Source of the DNA: Brachyspira murdochii DSM 12563
GTDB taxonomy: Bacteria > Spirochaetota > Brachyspiria > Brachyspirales > Brachyspiraceae
Assembly: GCF_000092845.1 (NCBI RefSeq)
Contig: NC_014150.1
Location: 2,948,704-3,012,703, forward strand
Reading direction: 5' to 3'
DNA length: 64,000 nucleotides
The translations under genes and the position numbers were made by a program. This document shows, in pieces, positions 55,207 to 64,000 of this stretch (the stretch's first letter is position 1; each line of letters starts with the position of its first letter). Under the pieces are notes generated by a model. That model made no database searches. It was not told where the DNA came from and saw only the letters and a program-made list of their open reading frames with translations.

Positions 55207-56148
55207 TTATTTAGTTATTCTAGTTCCTGTTTTGCCGTTTATAGCATCTTTAGCTTTTTCAAGTAATGTAATCATAGCTTCTTTTCCAGTAGCTTCTGCA
55301 AACTGCATACAAGCCTGAACTTTAGGAAGCATAGAACCAGGTGCAAACTGACCTTCATCGCAGTACTTTTTAGCTTCTTCTACAGTCATAGAATCAAGCC
55401 ATTTAACATCAGGTTTACCAAAATTAATAGCAGCTTTTTCAACAGCAGTTAATATTATAAGCATATCGGCATTAAGTTCTTTAGCAAGCACTGAAGCAGC
55501 AAAATCTTTATCTATAACAGCAGCCATACCTTTTAAATGATTGCCTTTTCTTACTACAGGTATTCCTCCTCCTCCGCAGCATATAACTAATGCTTTTTCA
55601 TTGAGCATAGCCTTTATAGCTGTACTTTCAGCAATTGCAACTGGTTTTGGAGAAGCAACAACTCTTCTGTATCCTCTTCCTGCATCTTCTTTTACTATCC
55701 AGCCCAATTCTTTTGATTTAGCCTCTCCTTCTTCTTTAGTCATAAACTGACCTATAGGTTTAGTAGGGTTTTGAAAAGCAGGGTCTTTTTCATCAACTAC
55801 TACTTGTGTAATTAATGTAGCTATAGGAGGAACCTCTAAATTTCTATTAGAGAACTCTTCCATAATAGCATTCTGCAAATCATAACCAATATAAGCCTGA
55901 CTCATAGCAACACATACTGATAAAGGTATATCATTACCTGTTTTATGATTAGTAGTATATTCATTCATAGCATTGTTAATGAATCCAACTTGAGGTCCGT
56001 TTCCATGTGCCACAATTACCTCGCATCCATTTTCAACCAAATCTACTATATTTTTAGCAGTTATTTTAACAGCTTCCATTTGCTCTGCTAAAGTATCTCC
56101 CAAAGCATTACCGCCCAAAGCAATAACAATTCTTTTTTTATTTTCCAT
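55207..56148 (-). CDS. arcC: Carbamate kinase
   Basis: This 313-residue amino-acid-kinase-fold enzyme has IALGGNALGD at the N-terminus, AHGNGPQVG, CCGGGGIPV and DKDFAASVLA. It makes ATP from carbamoyl phosphate and ADP, releasing ammonia and CO2. In the purine cluster it is the E. coli YqeA/ArcC-type step that conserves energy after YgeW. It follows ygeW by 133 bases with a hairpin in between. Confidence 0.94.
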   Translation of the reverse strand: MENKKRIVIALGGNALGDTLAEQMEAVKITAKNIVDLVENGCEVIVAHGNGPQVGFINNAMNEYTTNHKTGNDIPLSVCVAMSQAYIGYDLQNAIMEEFSNRNLEVPPIATLITQVVVDEKDPAFQNPTKPIGQFMTKEEGEAKSKELGWIVKEDAGRGYRRVVASPKPVAIAESTAIKAMLNEKALVICCGGGGIPVVRKGNHLKGMAAVIDKDFAASVLAKELNADMLIILTAVEKAAINFGKPDVKWLDSMTVEEAKKYCDEGQFAPGSMLPKVQACMQFAEATGKEAMITLLEKAKDAINGKTGTRITK

Positions 56149-56226
56149 TTTTATATCCTAAAATCAAAATTAAATTAATTTAATAATATATAATAAGTGC
56201 TTTTTTTCACAATATTATAGATATAA

Positions 56227-56267
56227 AATGGTAAGCACTATTATGTTTAATATAGATACTTACCATT
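56227..56267 (-). terminator. Hairpin between ygeW and arcC
   Basis: AATGGTAAG/CTTACCATT form a 9-bp stem with a 23-base loop, followed on the reverse strand by TTTTATAT. It may partly terminate the upstream transcript. A TTGTGA/TATATT pair with a 16-base spacer follows before arcC. Confidence 0.5.
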
Positions 56268-56281
56268 ATATTTTTTAATTA

Positions 56282-57475
56282 TTAACAGCCAAATACTCTT
56301 GGTTTTCCATCAGAAGCTAATTTGCTTAATATAGCTTGAGGATCTCTGAATTTAGATAAGAATATCATAGCAGCTATAACATAAGGTTTGTAGCTAGCTT
56401 GTTTATAAAGAGGAACTCTGTATCTGTCAAATACTGAAGCAGCAACTTCTCCGTCTTTACAGCTAACATCATTGATATCAGCAGGTAAGCAGTGTAAGTA
56501 TAATGCTTTTCCGTCTTTAGTTTTTTTCATTTTTTCTTCAGTACAGCACCAATCTTTATGCTGAGCATTTTGTTCTAGTAATCTTTTTTCAAGAGCTTTG
56601 ATACCGTCAGTGTCGCCTTTTCCGTAAAGGTCTGTTCTTTCCTGCATAGCAGCAAAAGGAGCCCAAGATTTAGGATAAACAACATCAGCATTTTCAAAAG
56701 CTTCGTCCATACTGTTAGTGATAGTTAATTTAACTCCGGCAGCTTCAGCATTTTTCTTAGCAATAGCTTCAACTTCTGGCATAAGTTCATAACCTTTTGG
56801 ATAAGCCAAAGCAACATCCATACCCAATCTAGTAAATAAACCAGCAGCACCTTGAGGTACAGATAAAGGTTTACCGTAAGAAGGAGAATAAGCCCAAGTC
56901 ATAGCAACTTTTTTACCTTTAAGGTTTTCTAATCCGCCTAATTCATGGATAAAGTGAAGTGAGTCAGCCATCATTTGTGTTGGGTGGTCTCTATCACATT
57001 GTAAGTTTACCAAAGTAGGAATTTGCTCTAATATTCCGTCATTGTATCCTTGTCTTACAGAATCAGAAACTTCTTTCATGTATTCATGACCTTTACCTAT
57101 GTACATATCATCTCTGATACCTATAACATCAGCCATAAATGATACCATGTTTGCAGTTTCTCTAACTGTTTCACCATGAGCTATTTGGCTTTTACCTTCG
57201 TCCAAGTCCTGAACTTCCAAACCTAAAAGATTACAAGCAGAAGCAAAAGAGAAACGAGTTCTAGTAGAATTATCTCTGAATAAAGAAATACCCAAACCAG
57301 AATCAAATACTTTAGTAGAGATGTTGCTTTCTCTTAAAAATCTTAAAGCATCAGCAACAGTCCAAACAGCTTGTAATTCATCAAAAGTTTTGTCCCAAGT
57401 TAGGAAGAAATCATTTTTATACATTTTGCCGAATTCAAGGCTGTCTAATTTTGAAATGTATTTTTGTATACTCAT
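56282..57475 (-). CDS. ygeW: Knotted carbamoyltransferase YgeW
   Basis: This 397-residue transcarbamylase-fold protein has the carbamoyl-phosphate motif FRDNSTRTRFSF (STRTR at 70-74), HPTQMMAD, and HCLPADI near residue 326. The overall length and the extended loops match the YgeW subgroup, not ornithine or aspartate transcarbamylase. In E. coli it lies in the same cluster and is thought to act on a purine-derived ureido compound. Its product feeds carbamate kinase. It has a good AAGGAT-type upstream region. Confidence 0.92.
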   Translation of the reverse strand: MSIQKYISKLDSLEFGKMYKNDFFLTWDKTFDELQAVWTVADALRFLRESNISTKVFDSGLGISLFRDNSTRTRFSFASACNLLGLEVQDLDEGKSQIAHGETVRETANMVSFMADVIGIRDDMYIGKGHEYMKEVSDSVRQGYNDGILEQIPTLVNLQCDRDHPTQMMADSLHFIHELGGLENLKGKKVAMTWAYSPSYGKPLSVPQGAAGLFTRLGMDVALAYPKGYELMPEVEAIAKKNAEAAGVKLTITNSMDEAFENADVVYPKSWAPFAAMQERTDLYGKGDTDGIKALEKRLLEQNAQHKDWCCTEEKMKKTKDGKALYLHCLPADINDVSCKDGEVAASVFDRYRVPLYKQASYKPYVIAAMIFLSKFRDPQAILSKLASDGKPRVFGC

Positions 57476-57523
57476 ATTTAAAAATCCTTTTTAATTTTAT
57501 TTTTATATTGGTTATTTTTTATA

Positions 57524-58855
57524 TTATTTATTTGCACAGTAAATAGTAGGTACAGCAGCATATAAAGCAGCACAATGAACCAAATCTTGTTTCCAAGTGA
57601 TTTCATTAGGGGCATGAGCCTGAGCTTCAGCACCAGGTCCGAAACCTATGCAAGGTATTCCATTACGTCCCATAATAGATACGCCATTAGTAGAGAATGT
57701 CCATTTATCAGTAAGAGGACGAGCTTTTCTTTCTTTATCTATTTCTGGAGTAGGTCCTATTCTTTCAGTACCATAAAGACCTTTGTATGCTTCTTCTAAT
57801 GCTTTAGTTACAGCATGATCTTCTGGAATTACCCAAGTAGGGAAGTAGCATTCTATTGGATAAACTAAACCTGTACAAGATGGTCTGTCATAGTTGTACA
57901 TAGATACTTCAGCACCATATTTTTTTACATTAGGAAGATTTCTAATTTCTTCTAAGCAGCTTTCCCAAGTTTCACCTGCTGTCATTCTTCTGTCTAATGA
58001 TATAGAGCATGAGTCAGCAACAGCACATCTGCTTGGTGAAGTATAGAAAATTTGAGAAACAGTTACAGTACCTCTTCCTAAGAAGTTAGCTTCTTTATAT
58101 TGAGGATTGTATTTTTCTTCAAGCATTTTTACTAAGCCTTTGATTTCTGTAGAATCTTTAGCATCATTTTCATTAAGGCTTCTGATGTCCTGAAGTATAT
58201 CAGCCATTTTATAAATAGCATTGTCTCCCCTTTCTGGAGCAGAACCATGGCAGGAAATACCTTTAACATCTACTCTTATTTCCATTCTTCCTCTTTGACC
58301 TCTGTAAATACCGCCGTCAGTAGGTTCAGTAGATATTACAAATTCAGGTTTAATTTTGCTTTCTTTACATATATATTCCCAGCATAATCCGTCGCAGTCT
58401 TCTTCTTGTACAGTACCAACAACAACAACTTGATATTTGTCATTTAAAAGACCTAAATCTTTCATTATTTTAGCACCGTAAACACCAGAAACTATACCGC
58501 CTTCTTGGTCAGAAGTTCCTCTTCCGCCTATTTCGATATCATTTTCATAACCTTCATAAGGATCAAATTTCCAGTTGTCTTTGTTTCCTATACCAACAGT
58601 GTCTATATGAGCATCAATACCTATTAAAGTTTTACCGCTTCCCATATAACCTAAAACATTACCCATAGGATCTATATCAACTTTATCAAATCCTACTTTT
58701 TTCATCTCTTCAGCTATTCTTTCGATTACGCCTTTTTCTTCGCAAGATTCACTAGGAATTCTAATTAAATCTCTTAAGAATTTAGTCATATCAGCTTTAT
58801 AGCCTTCAGCTTTTGCTTTTATTTGTTCAAATTGTTCTTTTGAAATAGCACTCAT
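57524..58855 (-). CDS. ygeY: YgeY-family selenium-linked M20 hydrolase
   Basis: This 443-residue zinc hydrolase of the M20 peptidase fold has [10 protein letters not shown] (79-88; His83 and Asp85), [10 protein letters not shown] (111-120) with bridging Asp116, and TVQEEDCDG with the catalytic Glu pair. The family is annotated as selenium metabolism-linked. In the purine cluster it probably cleaves an acylated or formylated diamino acid intermediate. It lies between dpaL and ygeW in the operon. Confidence 0.92.
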   Translation of the reverse strand: MSAISKEQFEQIKAKAEGYKADMTKFLRDLIRIPSESCEEKGVIERIAEEMKKVGFDKVDIDPMGNVLGYMGSGKTLIGIDAHIDTVGIGNKDNWKFDPYEGYENDIEIGGRGTSDQEGGIVSGVYGAKIMKDLGLLNDKYQVVVVGTVQEEDCDGLCWEYICKESKIKPEFVISTEPTDGGIYRGQRGRMEIRVDVKGISCHGSAPERGDNAIYKMADILQDIRSLNENDAKDSTEIKGLVKMLEEKYNPQYKEANFLGRGTVTVSQIFYTSPSRCAVADSCSISLDRRMTAGETWESCLEEIRNLPNVKKYGAEVSMYNYDRPSCTGLVYPIECYFPTWVIPEDHAVTKALEEAYKGLYGTERIGPTPEIDKERKARPLTDKWTFSTNGVSIMGRNGIPCIGFGPGAEAQAHAPNEITWKQDLVHCAALYAAVPTIYCANK

Positions 58856-58930
58856 TATTTTTTATTCTCCCTAATATATATTTTTTATTATTTTCTAATA
58901 AAAATTTATTTACAATTTAATTTAATTTAA

Positions 58931-60124
58931 TTATCTATCTTTAGCTTCCCAAACAATGTTTTTCCATCTTATAGGATCAGTATCACCTTCAGTGCTGAAT
59001 AATAATACTTTGGAATTAGAATCAAGTTTTAATTGTTTTCTTAACTCAGCATATTCATCTTTAAGCATAATAGTAGCCAAAGTACCGAAAGGAGCAGCAC
59101 CAGACTCACCAGATACAACCTGAGGATCTCCTTTTAATGGAGCAGCAAGCATTCTCATGCCTCTTGCAGCAACTATATCTTCAGCAGCTATAAAGCAGTT
59201 AGCATGATTTTTTAGTATGTCCCAAGAAGTAATATTAGGCTCACCGCATGCAAGTCCAGCCATAATAGTATTTAAATCACCTTCTACTATTCTTATTTTA
59301 CCGTCTCCAGCTTCAGCACCCTTATATAAACAAGCAGCAGCTTCAGCTTCAACTATAACCATTATAGGAGGATTATCTTTATATTTGTTAGAGAAATATC
59401 CAACCATAGCACCAGCCAAAGAACCAACACCAGCCTGTACGAATACATGTGTAGGTCTTTCTCCAAACTGTTCATCAGCTTCTAATGCCATAGTGCCGTA
59501 GCCTTGCATAATCCAAGCAGGTATTTCTTCATAGCCTTCCCAAGCAGTATCCTGTACAACTACACCGTTTGGAACTTTAGCAGCTTCGGCAGCAGCTTTT
59601 CTAACGCATTCATCATAGTTGTATTCTTCTATTGTAGCGGTAGCCCCTTCTGCCTGAATATTTTTTAATCTAGTTTCTGTTGAGCCTTTAGGCATAAAAA
59701 TTACTGATTTTTGTCCTAATTTATTTGCAGCCCAAGCAACGCCTCTTCCATGATTGCCGTCTGTAGCAGAGAAGAATGTAGCCTGACCGAATTCATCTTT
59801 TAATTTTTGAGAAGTAAGTACATCATAGGTAAACTCGCTTACATCTTTTCCCATTTTTTGTGCTATGTATTTAGCCATAGAGTAAGAACCGCCCAATACT
59901 TTAAAGGCATTAAGACCAAATCTGTATGATTCGTCTTTTACTTTTACAGTTCTTAAACCCAAATATTTAGCCATTTCTTTTAATTCTGATAATGGTGTTT
60001 GTGTGTATTGAGGGAAACTTTGATGAAATGCCTTTGCTTTTTTTACTTCCTCAATAGACATTATTGGTAAATTTTTATCATCTGTTTTAGGCATCTTATT
60101 TTCAGCCCATTTAAGCTCACTCAT
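58931..60124 (-). CDS. dpaL: 2,3-diaminopropionate ammonia-lyase
   Basis: This 397-residue fold-type II PLP enzyme has DESYRFGLNAFKVLGG, where K75 is the PLP lysine, and the glycine loop ATDGNHGRGVAW. It converts 2,3-diaminopropionate to pyruvate and ammonia (E. coli YgeX/DpaL). In the purine pathway this step yields pyruvate. Its ATG lies inside the end of the regulator gene (8-base overlap), with AGGAGG upstream. Confidence 0.95.
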   Translation of the reverse strand: MSELKWAENKMPKTDDKNLPIMSIEEVKKAKAFHQSFPQYTQTPLSELKEMAKYLGLRTVKVKDESYRFGLNAFKVLGGSYSMAKYIAQKMGKDVSEFTYDVLTSQKLKDEFGQATFFSATDGNHGRGVAWAANKLGQKSVIFMPKGSTETRLKNIQAEGATATIEEYNYDECVRKAAAEAAKVPNGVVVQDTAWEGYEEIPAWIMQGYGTMALEADEQFGERPTHVFVQAGVGSLAGAMVGYFSNKYKDNPPIMVIVEAEAAACLYKGAEAGDGKIRIVEGDLNTIMAGLACGEPNITSWDILKNHANCFIAAEDIVAARGMRMLAAPLKGDPQVVSGESGAAPFGTLATIMLKDEYAELRKQLKLDSNSKVLLFSTEGDTDPIRWKNIVWEAKDR

Positions 60125-60770
60125 TTATATCCTCCTTTTTTGAATCTATATAATTATATAGAGTGAATTTACTTATTCCAAAATGATTTGATACTTTATC
60201 TCCTGATTTTGTTATTAAAAATACTCCAGAATTATTCAAAAACTTTATAGCTCTTATTTTCTCTTCTTTGTTCATTATACTAGCAGGTTTTCCTATTAAC
60301 TCTTCACTTTTTATTATGAGTTTTTCCATAAGTTCCTGAGCACTATTTGGTATCTCTTCTAATTTTGATTTGTCTTCTGTATTCAAAAGACTTTCTAAAT
60401 CGCTTTTAAAAGGCATTAAATTAGTTATATCAAAATTTATAGACAGTATATATTTATACTTTCCATTCATATCTTTTATAAATACTGTTGAAGACTTTAA
60501 TATTTTTCCGTTTGAAGATTTGGTAAGATATGATAAATGATCTACTATAGGTTCTCCTTTTTTTAATTTTTCTATAGTATTTATTACAACATTTGAAGCA
60601 CCTTCCCCCGTCTTTCTTCCAGTGATTCCTCCGTTAATAATAAAAACTATAGTGTGATCCAAATCATCTTCTTTTAGTTCACGTATACACACTTCGCAGT
60701 TATTTCCAAATTGTCTTGCTATACCATGTGCTACACTTATCAATGTTTCAAGTATTATATTAGAGCTCAT
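60117..60770 (-). CDS. YheO/DauR-type transcriptional regulator
   Basis: This 217-residue protein has an N-terminal PAS-like domain of the YheO type (about 1-115; GITGRKTGEGASN). A C-terminal helix-turn-helix follows (about 170-212; KIRAIKFLNNSGVFLIT, then VSNHFGISKFTLYNYI). The PAS-like part probably senses a small molecule. It is the first gene of the reverse purine operon and divergent from ssnA, so it likely controls both sides, perhaps by binding the inverted repeat at 60843-60868. Confidence 0.82.
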   Translation of the reverse strand: MSSNIILETLISVAHGIARQFGNNCEVCIRELKEDDLDHTIVFIINGGITGRKTGEGASNVVINTIEKLKKGEPIVDHLSYLTKSSNGKILKSSTVFIKDMNGKYKYILSINFDITNLMPFKSDLESLLNTEDKSKLEEIPNSAQELMEKLIIKSEELIGKPASIMNKEEKIRAIKFLNNSGVFLITKSGDKVSNHFGISKFTLYNYIDSKKEDINE

Positions 60771-60826
60771 AAATATCCTAAAATATATTTTTTATGGTTA
60801 ATTAAATCATCAATAGATACGTTTAT

Positions 60827-60855
60827 AGTATACTAACTTTTTTTTAGATTTTCAA
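60827..60855 (-). promoter_or_regulatory. Promoter of the regulator/purine operon
   Basis: On the reverse strand TTGAAA (60855-60850) and TATACT (60832-60827) have a 17-base spacer, 57 bases before the regulator start. The -35 lies within an inverted repeat. Confidence 0.65.
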
Positions 60856-60868
60856 GGAAAAATCTAAA
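60843..60868. promoter_or_regulatory. Inverted repeat between divergent promoters (candidate operator)
   Basis: TTTAGATTTT and AAAATCTAAA are perfect 10-base arms around CAAGGA. The repeat covers the reverse -35 and lies 17 bases upstream of the forward -35. A repressor or activator bound here could act on both. Confidence 0.45.
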
Positions 60869-60885
60869 TTTTTTTTGAAAATTCG

Positions 60886-60913
60886 TTGACAAATGTACTT
60901 TTTTTAATATCCT
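60886..60913 (+). promoter_or_regulatory. Probable promoter of ssnA
   Basis: TTGACA at 60886-60891 and TATCCT at 60908-60913 have a 16-base spacer, 58 bases before the ssnA start. Confidence 0.55.
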
Positions 60914-60971
60914 ATTAAAATATATAGAAAAAAATAATTTCATTAAAATATATAATTTTAGGAGGCAGCTT

Positions 60972-62303
60972 ATGCTATTAATAGGAGGCGGAAAGTTAAT
61001 CACAAGAGATAATAACATGCCGTTTTTAGAAGACGGTGCTGTTCTTTGTGATGGAAGATTAATTAAAGAAGTGGGAAAAACTTCTGATTTGAAGGCTAAA
61101 TATAAAGATGCTGAGTATATAGATGCTAAAGGCGGCGTTATTATGCCGGCATTTATAAATGTGCATGAACATATTTACTCTGCTATGGCTAGAGGCTTCA
61201 GTATTAATGGCTATAATCCTAAAGGTTTTTTAGAAATATTAGACGGAATGTGGTGGACTATAGACCGAAATCTTACTTTAGAGCAGACAAAACAAAGTGC
61301 TATGGCTACCTACATAGAATCAATAAAAAATGGTGTTACTACAGTATTTGACCATCATGCAAGTTTCGGACATATAGAAGGTTCTTTATTTGCTATAGAA
61401 GAAGCTGCCAAAATTATGGGTGTGCGTTCTTGTTTATGTTACGAGGTTTCTGATAGGGACGGAGATGCTAAGTCTAAGGCTTCTGTTAAAGAAAATCTTG
61501 ACTTTATTAAGCATGCTATGGCTGATAAAACTGATATGATTAAAGCTATGATGGGTATGCATGCCTCTTTTACTATTTCTGACAAAACTATGGAAGCATG
61601 TATGAAAGATTTACCTGAAGGCATAGGCTGTCATATACATGTTGCTGAAGGTATAGAAGATTTGCATGCCTGTCTTAAAGATCATGGCAAAAGAATAGTT
61701 GACAGACTTTATGATTTCAAAGTTTTAGGTCCGAAAACTATACTTGTACATTGTATATATATTAATCCTCATGAAATGGATTTAATAAAAGATACTGATA
61801 CTATGACTTCTCATAATCCAGAATCTAATATGGGTAATGCCTGCGGATGTCCTCCTACTATGGAATTAATGAAAAAAGGTATATTAACAGGTTTGGGTAC
61901 TGACGGATATACTCATGATATGACAGAATCATACAAGGTAGCTAATGTTCTTCATAAACATAGTCTTTGCAATCCTAATGCTGCTTGGGGAGAAATACCT
62001 CAAATGCTTTTTGAAAATAATGCTAAAATAGCTAACCGTTATTTTGAAACTCCTCTTGGTGTATTAAAAGAAGGTGCAGCTGCTGATGTTATTATAATGG
62101 ATTATAAAAACTATACAGAGTTAAGCGACAAAAATATCAACGGGCATATATTATTTGGTATGAATGGAGGACATGTTAATACTACTGTTTGTAACGGAGA
62201 GGTATTAATGAGAGACAGAAAACTTACAAAAATTGATGAAGAAGCAGCTTATGCCAAAATAAAAGAAGAATCTGATAAACTTTGGAAACAAATCAATAAA
62301 TAA
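60972..62303 (+). CDS. ssnA: Putative aminohydrolase SsnA
   Basis: This 443-residue amidohydrolase has the metal motif NVHEHIYSAMARGF (His65 and His67), a central HIHVAEG, LVHCIYI and a late GTDGYTHDM. The family is close to guanine and chlorohydrolase-type deaminases. It probably removes an amino group from a purine or a ring-opened product. It starts divergently from the regulator; GGAGGCAG-type sequence precedes the ATG. ygfK follows 127 bases later. Confidence 0.93.
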   Translation: MLLIGGGKLITRDNNMPFLEDGAVLCDGRLIKEVGKTSDLKAKYKDAEYIDAKGGVIMPAFINVHEHIYSAMARGFSINGYNPKGFLEILDGMWWTIDRNLTLEQTKQSAMATYIESIKNGVTTVFDHHASFGHIEGSLFAIEEAAKIMGVRSCLCYEVSDRDGDAKSKASVKENLDFIKHAMADKTDMIKAMMGMHASFTISDKTMEACMKDLPEGIGCHIHVAEGIEDLHACLKDHGKRIVDRLYDFKVLGPKTILVHCIYINPHEMDLIKDTDTMTSHNPESNMGNACGCPPTMELMKKGILTGLGTDGYTHDMTESYKVANVLHKHSLCNPNAAWGEIPQMLFENNAKIANRYFETPLGVLKEGAAADVIIMDYKNYTELSDKNINGHILFGMNGGHVNTTVCNGEVLMRDRKLTKIDEEAAYAKIKEESDKLWKQINK

Positions 62304-62327
62304 TTAATAATAGACTCTTTATGAATT

Positions 62328-62370
62328 ATACCAAATAATGGATATATGTATTATGTTCATTATTTGGTAT
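62328..62370. repeat. Inverted repeat between ssnA and ygfK
   Basis: ATACCAAATAATG and CATTATTTGGTAT are perfect 13-base arms around 17 bases. No T-run follows, so it is a stable mRNA hairpin, an operator or a weak terminator. Confidence 0.5.
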
Positions 62371-62430
62371 TATGTATGTAAGTATGAAGTAAAATAAATA
62401 ACAGTAATAATTATTTGGAGGAATTATATA

Positions 62431-64000
62431 ATGAGTGATGTAATGACACCTATTCCTTTTGGAAATCTTATGAATTGGGTTTTGGAAGAGAAAAAGACGG
62501 GTAAAGTATTTGGTATTTCAAGAGCGTTTAAAGCTGATAAATCTAAATATTATGAAATTTTTGGAAGAAAATTAGAAACTCCCATAGGACCTGCTGCAGG
62601 ACCTCATACTCAGTTAGCACAAAATATAATAGCTGCATACTATACTGGAAGCAGATTCTTTGAGCTTAAAACAGTACAGAAAATGGACGGAGAAGAATTA
62701 AGTAAATGCGTTGCAAAACCTTGTATAGCTGCCAATGATGAATGTTATAACTGCGAATGGTCAACAGAGCTTTATGTACCTCAGGCTTTTGATGAGTATG
62801 TTAAAGCTTGGGTGGCTTTAAAAGTTATAGCTAAAGAATGGGATTTAGGAGATATGGACGGCTTTCAGTTTAATATGTCTGTTGGTTATGATTATGAAGG
62901 TATTAAACTAGAAAAGATAGACAAGTTTATTGAAGGATTAAAAGACGCTTCTAATACTCCTATATTCAAAGAATGTATAAAGTGGCTCAATGATAATATT
63001 GACAGATTTCAAAACTTCAAAAAAGAAGATATTGATAAAATTAATGCTGATGTATGTAATTCTGTTACTTTGTCTACTCTTCATGGATGTCCTCCTACTG
63101 AAATAGAAAAAATCGCTTCTTATTTAATCACAGAAAAAAAATTGAATACATTTGTTAAATGCAATCCTACACTTTTAGGTTATGAATATGCTAGAAAAAC
63201 ATTAGATGATATGGGTTATGACTATATATCATTTACAGATTTTCACTTTAAAGATGATTTACAGTATAGCGATGCAGTTCCAATGCTTCAAAGACTTCAA
63301 AAATTAGCTTCTGATAATTCTCTTTTATTCGGAGTAAAAATCACCAATACATTCCCAGTAGATGTTAAGCAGAAAGAACTTCCTTCTGAAGAGATGTATA
63401 TGTCTGGTAAATCATTATTCCCTCTTTCTATGACAGTAGCTTCAAGATTGAGTAAGGATTTTGACGGAAATTTAAGAATATCATACTCCGGCGGATGCGA
63501 TTATTTCAATATTAATGATGTTATAGATGCAGGAATTTGGCCTGTAACTATTGCTACTACTTTATTAAAAACAGGCGGTTATCAAAGAACTGAGCAAATA
63601 GCTAAAAATCTTAAAGAATATAAACCATTTACAAAAATAGATGTTTCTAAAGCTGAAAAAATAGTTGAGGCAAGTAAAAAAGATAAACATCATACAAAAC
63701 CAATTAAACCTCTTGCAAGCAGAAAAATTAAGAAAAAAGTTCCTTTGGTAGACTGTTATACAGCACCTTGTATGGAAACTTGTCCTATACATCAAGACCT
63801 TACAACATATATAAGACTTAATTCTGAAGGCAAATATGATGAATCTTTCAAAGTAATTATAGAAAAAAATGCTATGCCTTTTGCTACTGGTATATTATGT
63901 CCTCATACTTGTATGGATACTTGTACAAGACAATTCTATGAAGAGCCTGTAAGTATAAGAGCATGCAAATTAGAGGCTGCTAGAGCTGGTTATAAAAATG
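62431..64000 (+). CDS. ygfK: YgfK, putative selenate-reductase-like iron-sulfur flavoprotein (partial)
   Basis: The frame opens at ATG 62431 with GGAGG upstream and continues without a stop for 523 codons to the window edge. It begins MSDVMTPIPFGNLMNWVLEE, typical of YgfK. A dihydropyrimidine-dehydrogenase-like barrel follows (about 50-390), with GPAAGPHTQLAQN, STLHGCPPTEIE and ISYSGGCDYFN. An iron-sulfur segment comes next, with C442, C447, C451 and a second Cys group near 490-498. The FAD/NAD domains expected after that lie outside. The E. coli protein belongs to the same purine/selenium cluster and was annotated as a selenate reductase subunit; a reductase acting on purine intermediates is likely. 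Confidence 0.92.
   Translation, partial: MSDVMTPIPFGNLMNWVLEEKKTGKVFGISRAFKADKSKYYEIFGRKLETPIGPAAGPHTQLAQNIIAAYYTGSRFFELKTVQKMDGEELSKCVAKPCIAANDECYNCEWSTELYVPQAFDEYVKAWVALKVIAKEWDLGDMDGFQFNMSVGYDYEGIKLEKIDKFIEGLKDASNTPIFKECIKWLNDNIDRFQNFKKEDIDKINADVCNSVTLSTLHGCPPTEIEKIASYLITEKKLNTFVKCNPTLLGYEYARKTLDDMGYDYISFTDFHFKDDLQYSDAVPMLQRLQKLASDNSLLFGVKITNTFPVDVKQKELPSEEMYMSGKSLFPLSMTVASRLSKDFDGNLRISYSGGCDYFNINDVIDAGIWPVTIATTLLKTGGYQRTEQIAKNLKEYKPFTKIDVSKAEKIVEASKKDKHHTKPIKPLASRKIKKKVPLVDCYTAPCMETCPIHQDLTTYIRLNSEGKYDESFKVIIEKNAMPFATGILCPHTCMDTCTRQFYEEPVSIRACKLEAARAGYKN

Noticed and set aside
1..64000. CRISPR array or prophage
   Set aside because: No regularly spaced direct repeats, cas genes, integrase or phage structural genes were seen.

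Overview
The window is a very AT-rich bacterial chromosome segment that reads as a Brachyspira-type intestinal spirochaete. The assignment to Brachyspira is an inference. It rests on base composition, consensus sigma-70 promoters, an isolated ankyrin-repeat protein, a large chemotaxis receptor, [FeFe] hydrogenase genes with their HydE/F/G maturases, and an anaerobic purine-degradation cluster. No prophage, complete insertion sequence, rRNA operon or CRISPR array was seen.

Region 1 (1-14 kb): a partial Rpn-type nuclease gene at the left edge, a GldG-like membrane protein, tRNA-Phe, an RluA pseudouridine synthase, a tRNA-Lys/tRNA-Glu pair, a PLP aminotransferase and a solitary OLD-family ATPase/TOPRIM nuclease. 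Then come mtnA-mtnK (methylthioribose salvage), an ArsS-like radical SAM protein, a rhodanese lipoprotein, a second PLP aminotransferase and an apparently exported rubrerythrin.

Region 2 (14-30 kb): housekeeping genes ftsY, aroA, rlmN, an FmdB zinc ribbon, a xylulokinase-like FGGY kinase, recN, nadK, plsC and ald. An operon of a DUF4132 protein, a GT2 glycosyltransferase and two paralogous orphan ABC substrate-binding lipoproteins lies among them. A degenerate piece of a third copy sits between the two lipoprotein genes.

Region 3 (30-42 kb): a [FeFe] hydrogenase whose variant H-cluster motifs suggest group B, ankyrin, LamG/FN3 and TPR proteins, a methyl-accepting chemotaxis protein, and the hydrogenase accessory genes (TM1266-type regulator, hydG, hydF, hydE). 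A mosaic of small palindromes with locally higher G+C separates hydF from hydE.

Region 4 (42-64 kb): a TrkH/KtrB potassium channel, then a roughly 20-kb set of genes matching the selenium-linked purine-catabolism cluster of gut anaerobes. It includes a YqeC-MocA fusion, an NCS2 xanthine-type permease, the three xanthine-dehydrogenase subunits, a split and degenerate second NCS2 permease, carbamate kinase, YgeW, YgeY, DpaL (YgeX), a YheO/DauR-type regulator, SsnA and the first 523 codons of YgfK, which runs off the right edge. Together these can import a purine, oxidise or reduce it at a molybdenum centre, deaminate and open intermediates, and recover ATP from carbamoyl phosphate while releasing ammonia and pyruvate. 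This overall scheme is inferred from family knowledge.

Between the YqeC-MocA gene and the permease lies an unassigned three-gene operon. It encodes a TusA-like/di-iron ferritin-like fusion, an acyl-CoA-dehydrogenase-like flavoprotein without the usual catalytic glutamate, and a PhnD-like binding protein without a signal peptide. It follows a predicted structured leader and is the best candidate here for an undescribed system.
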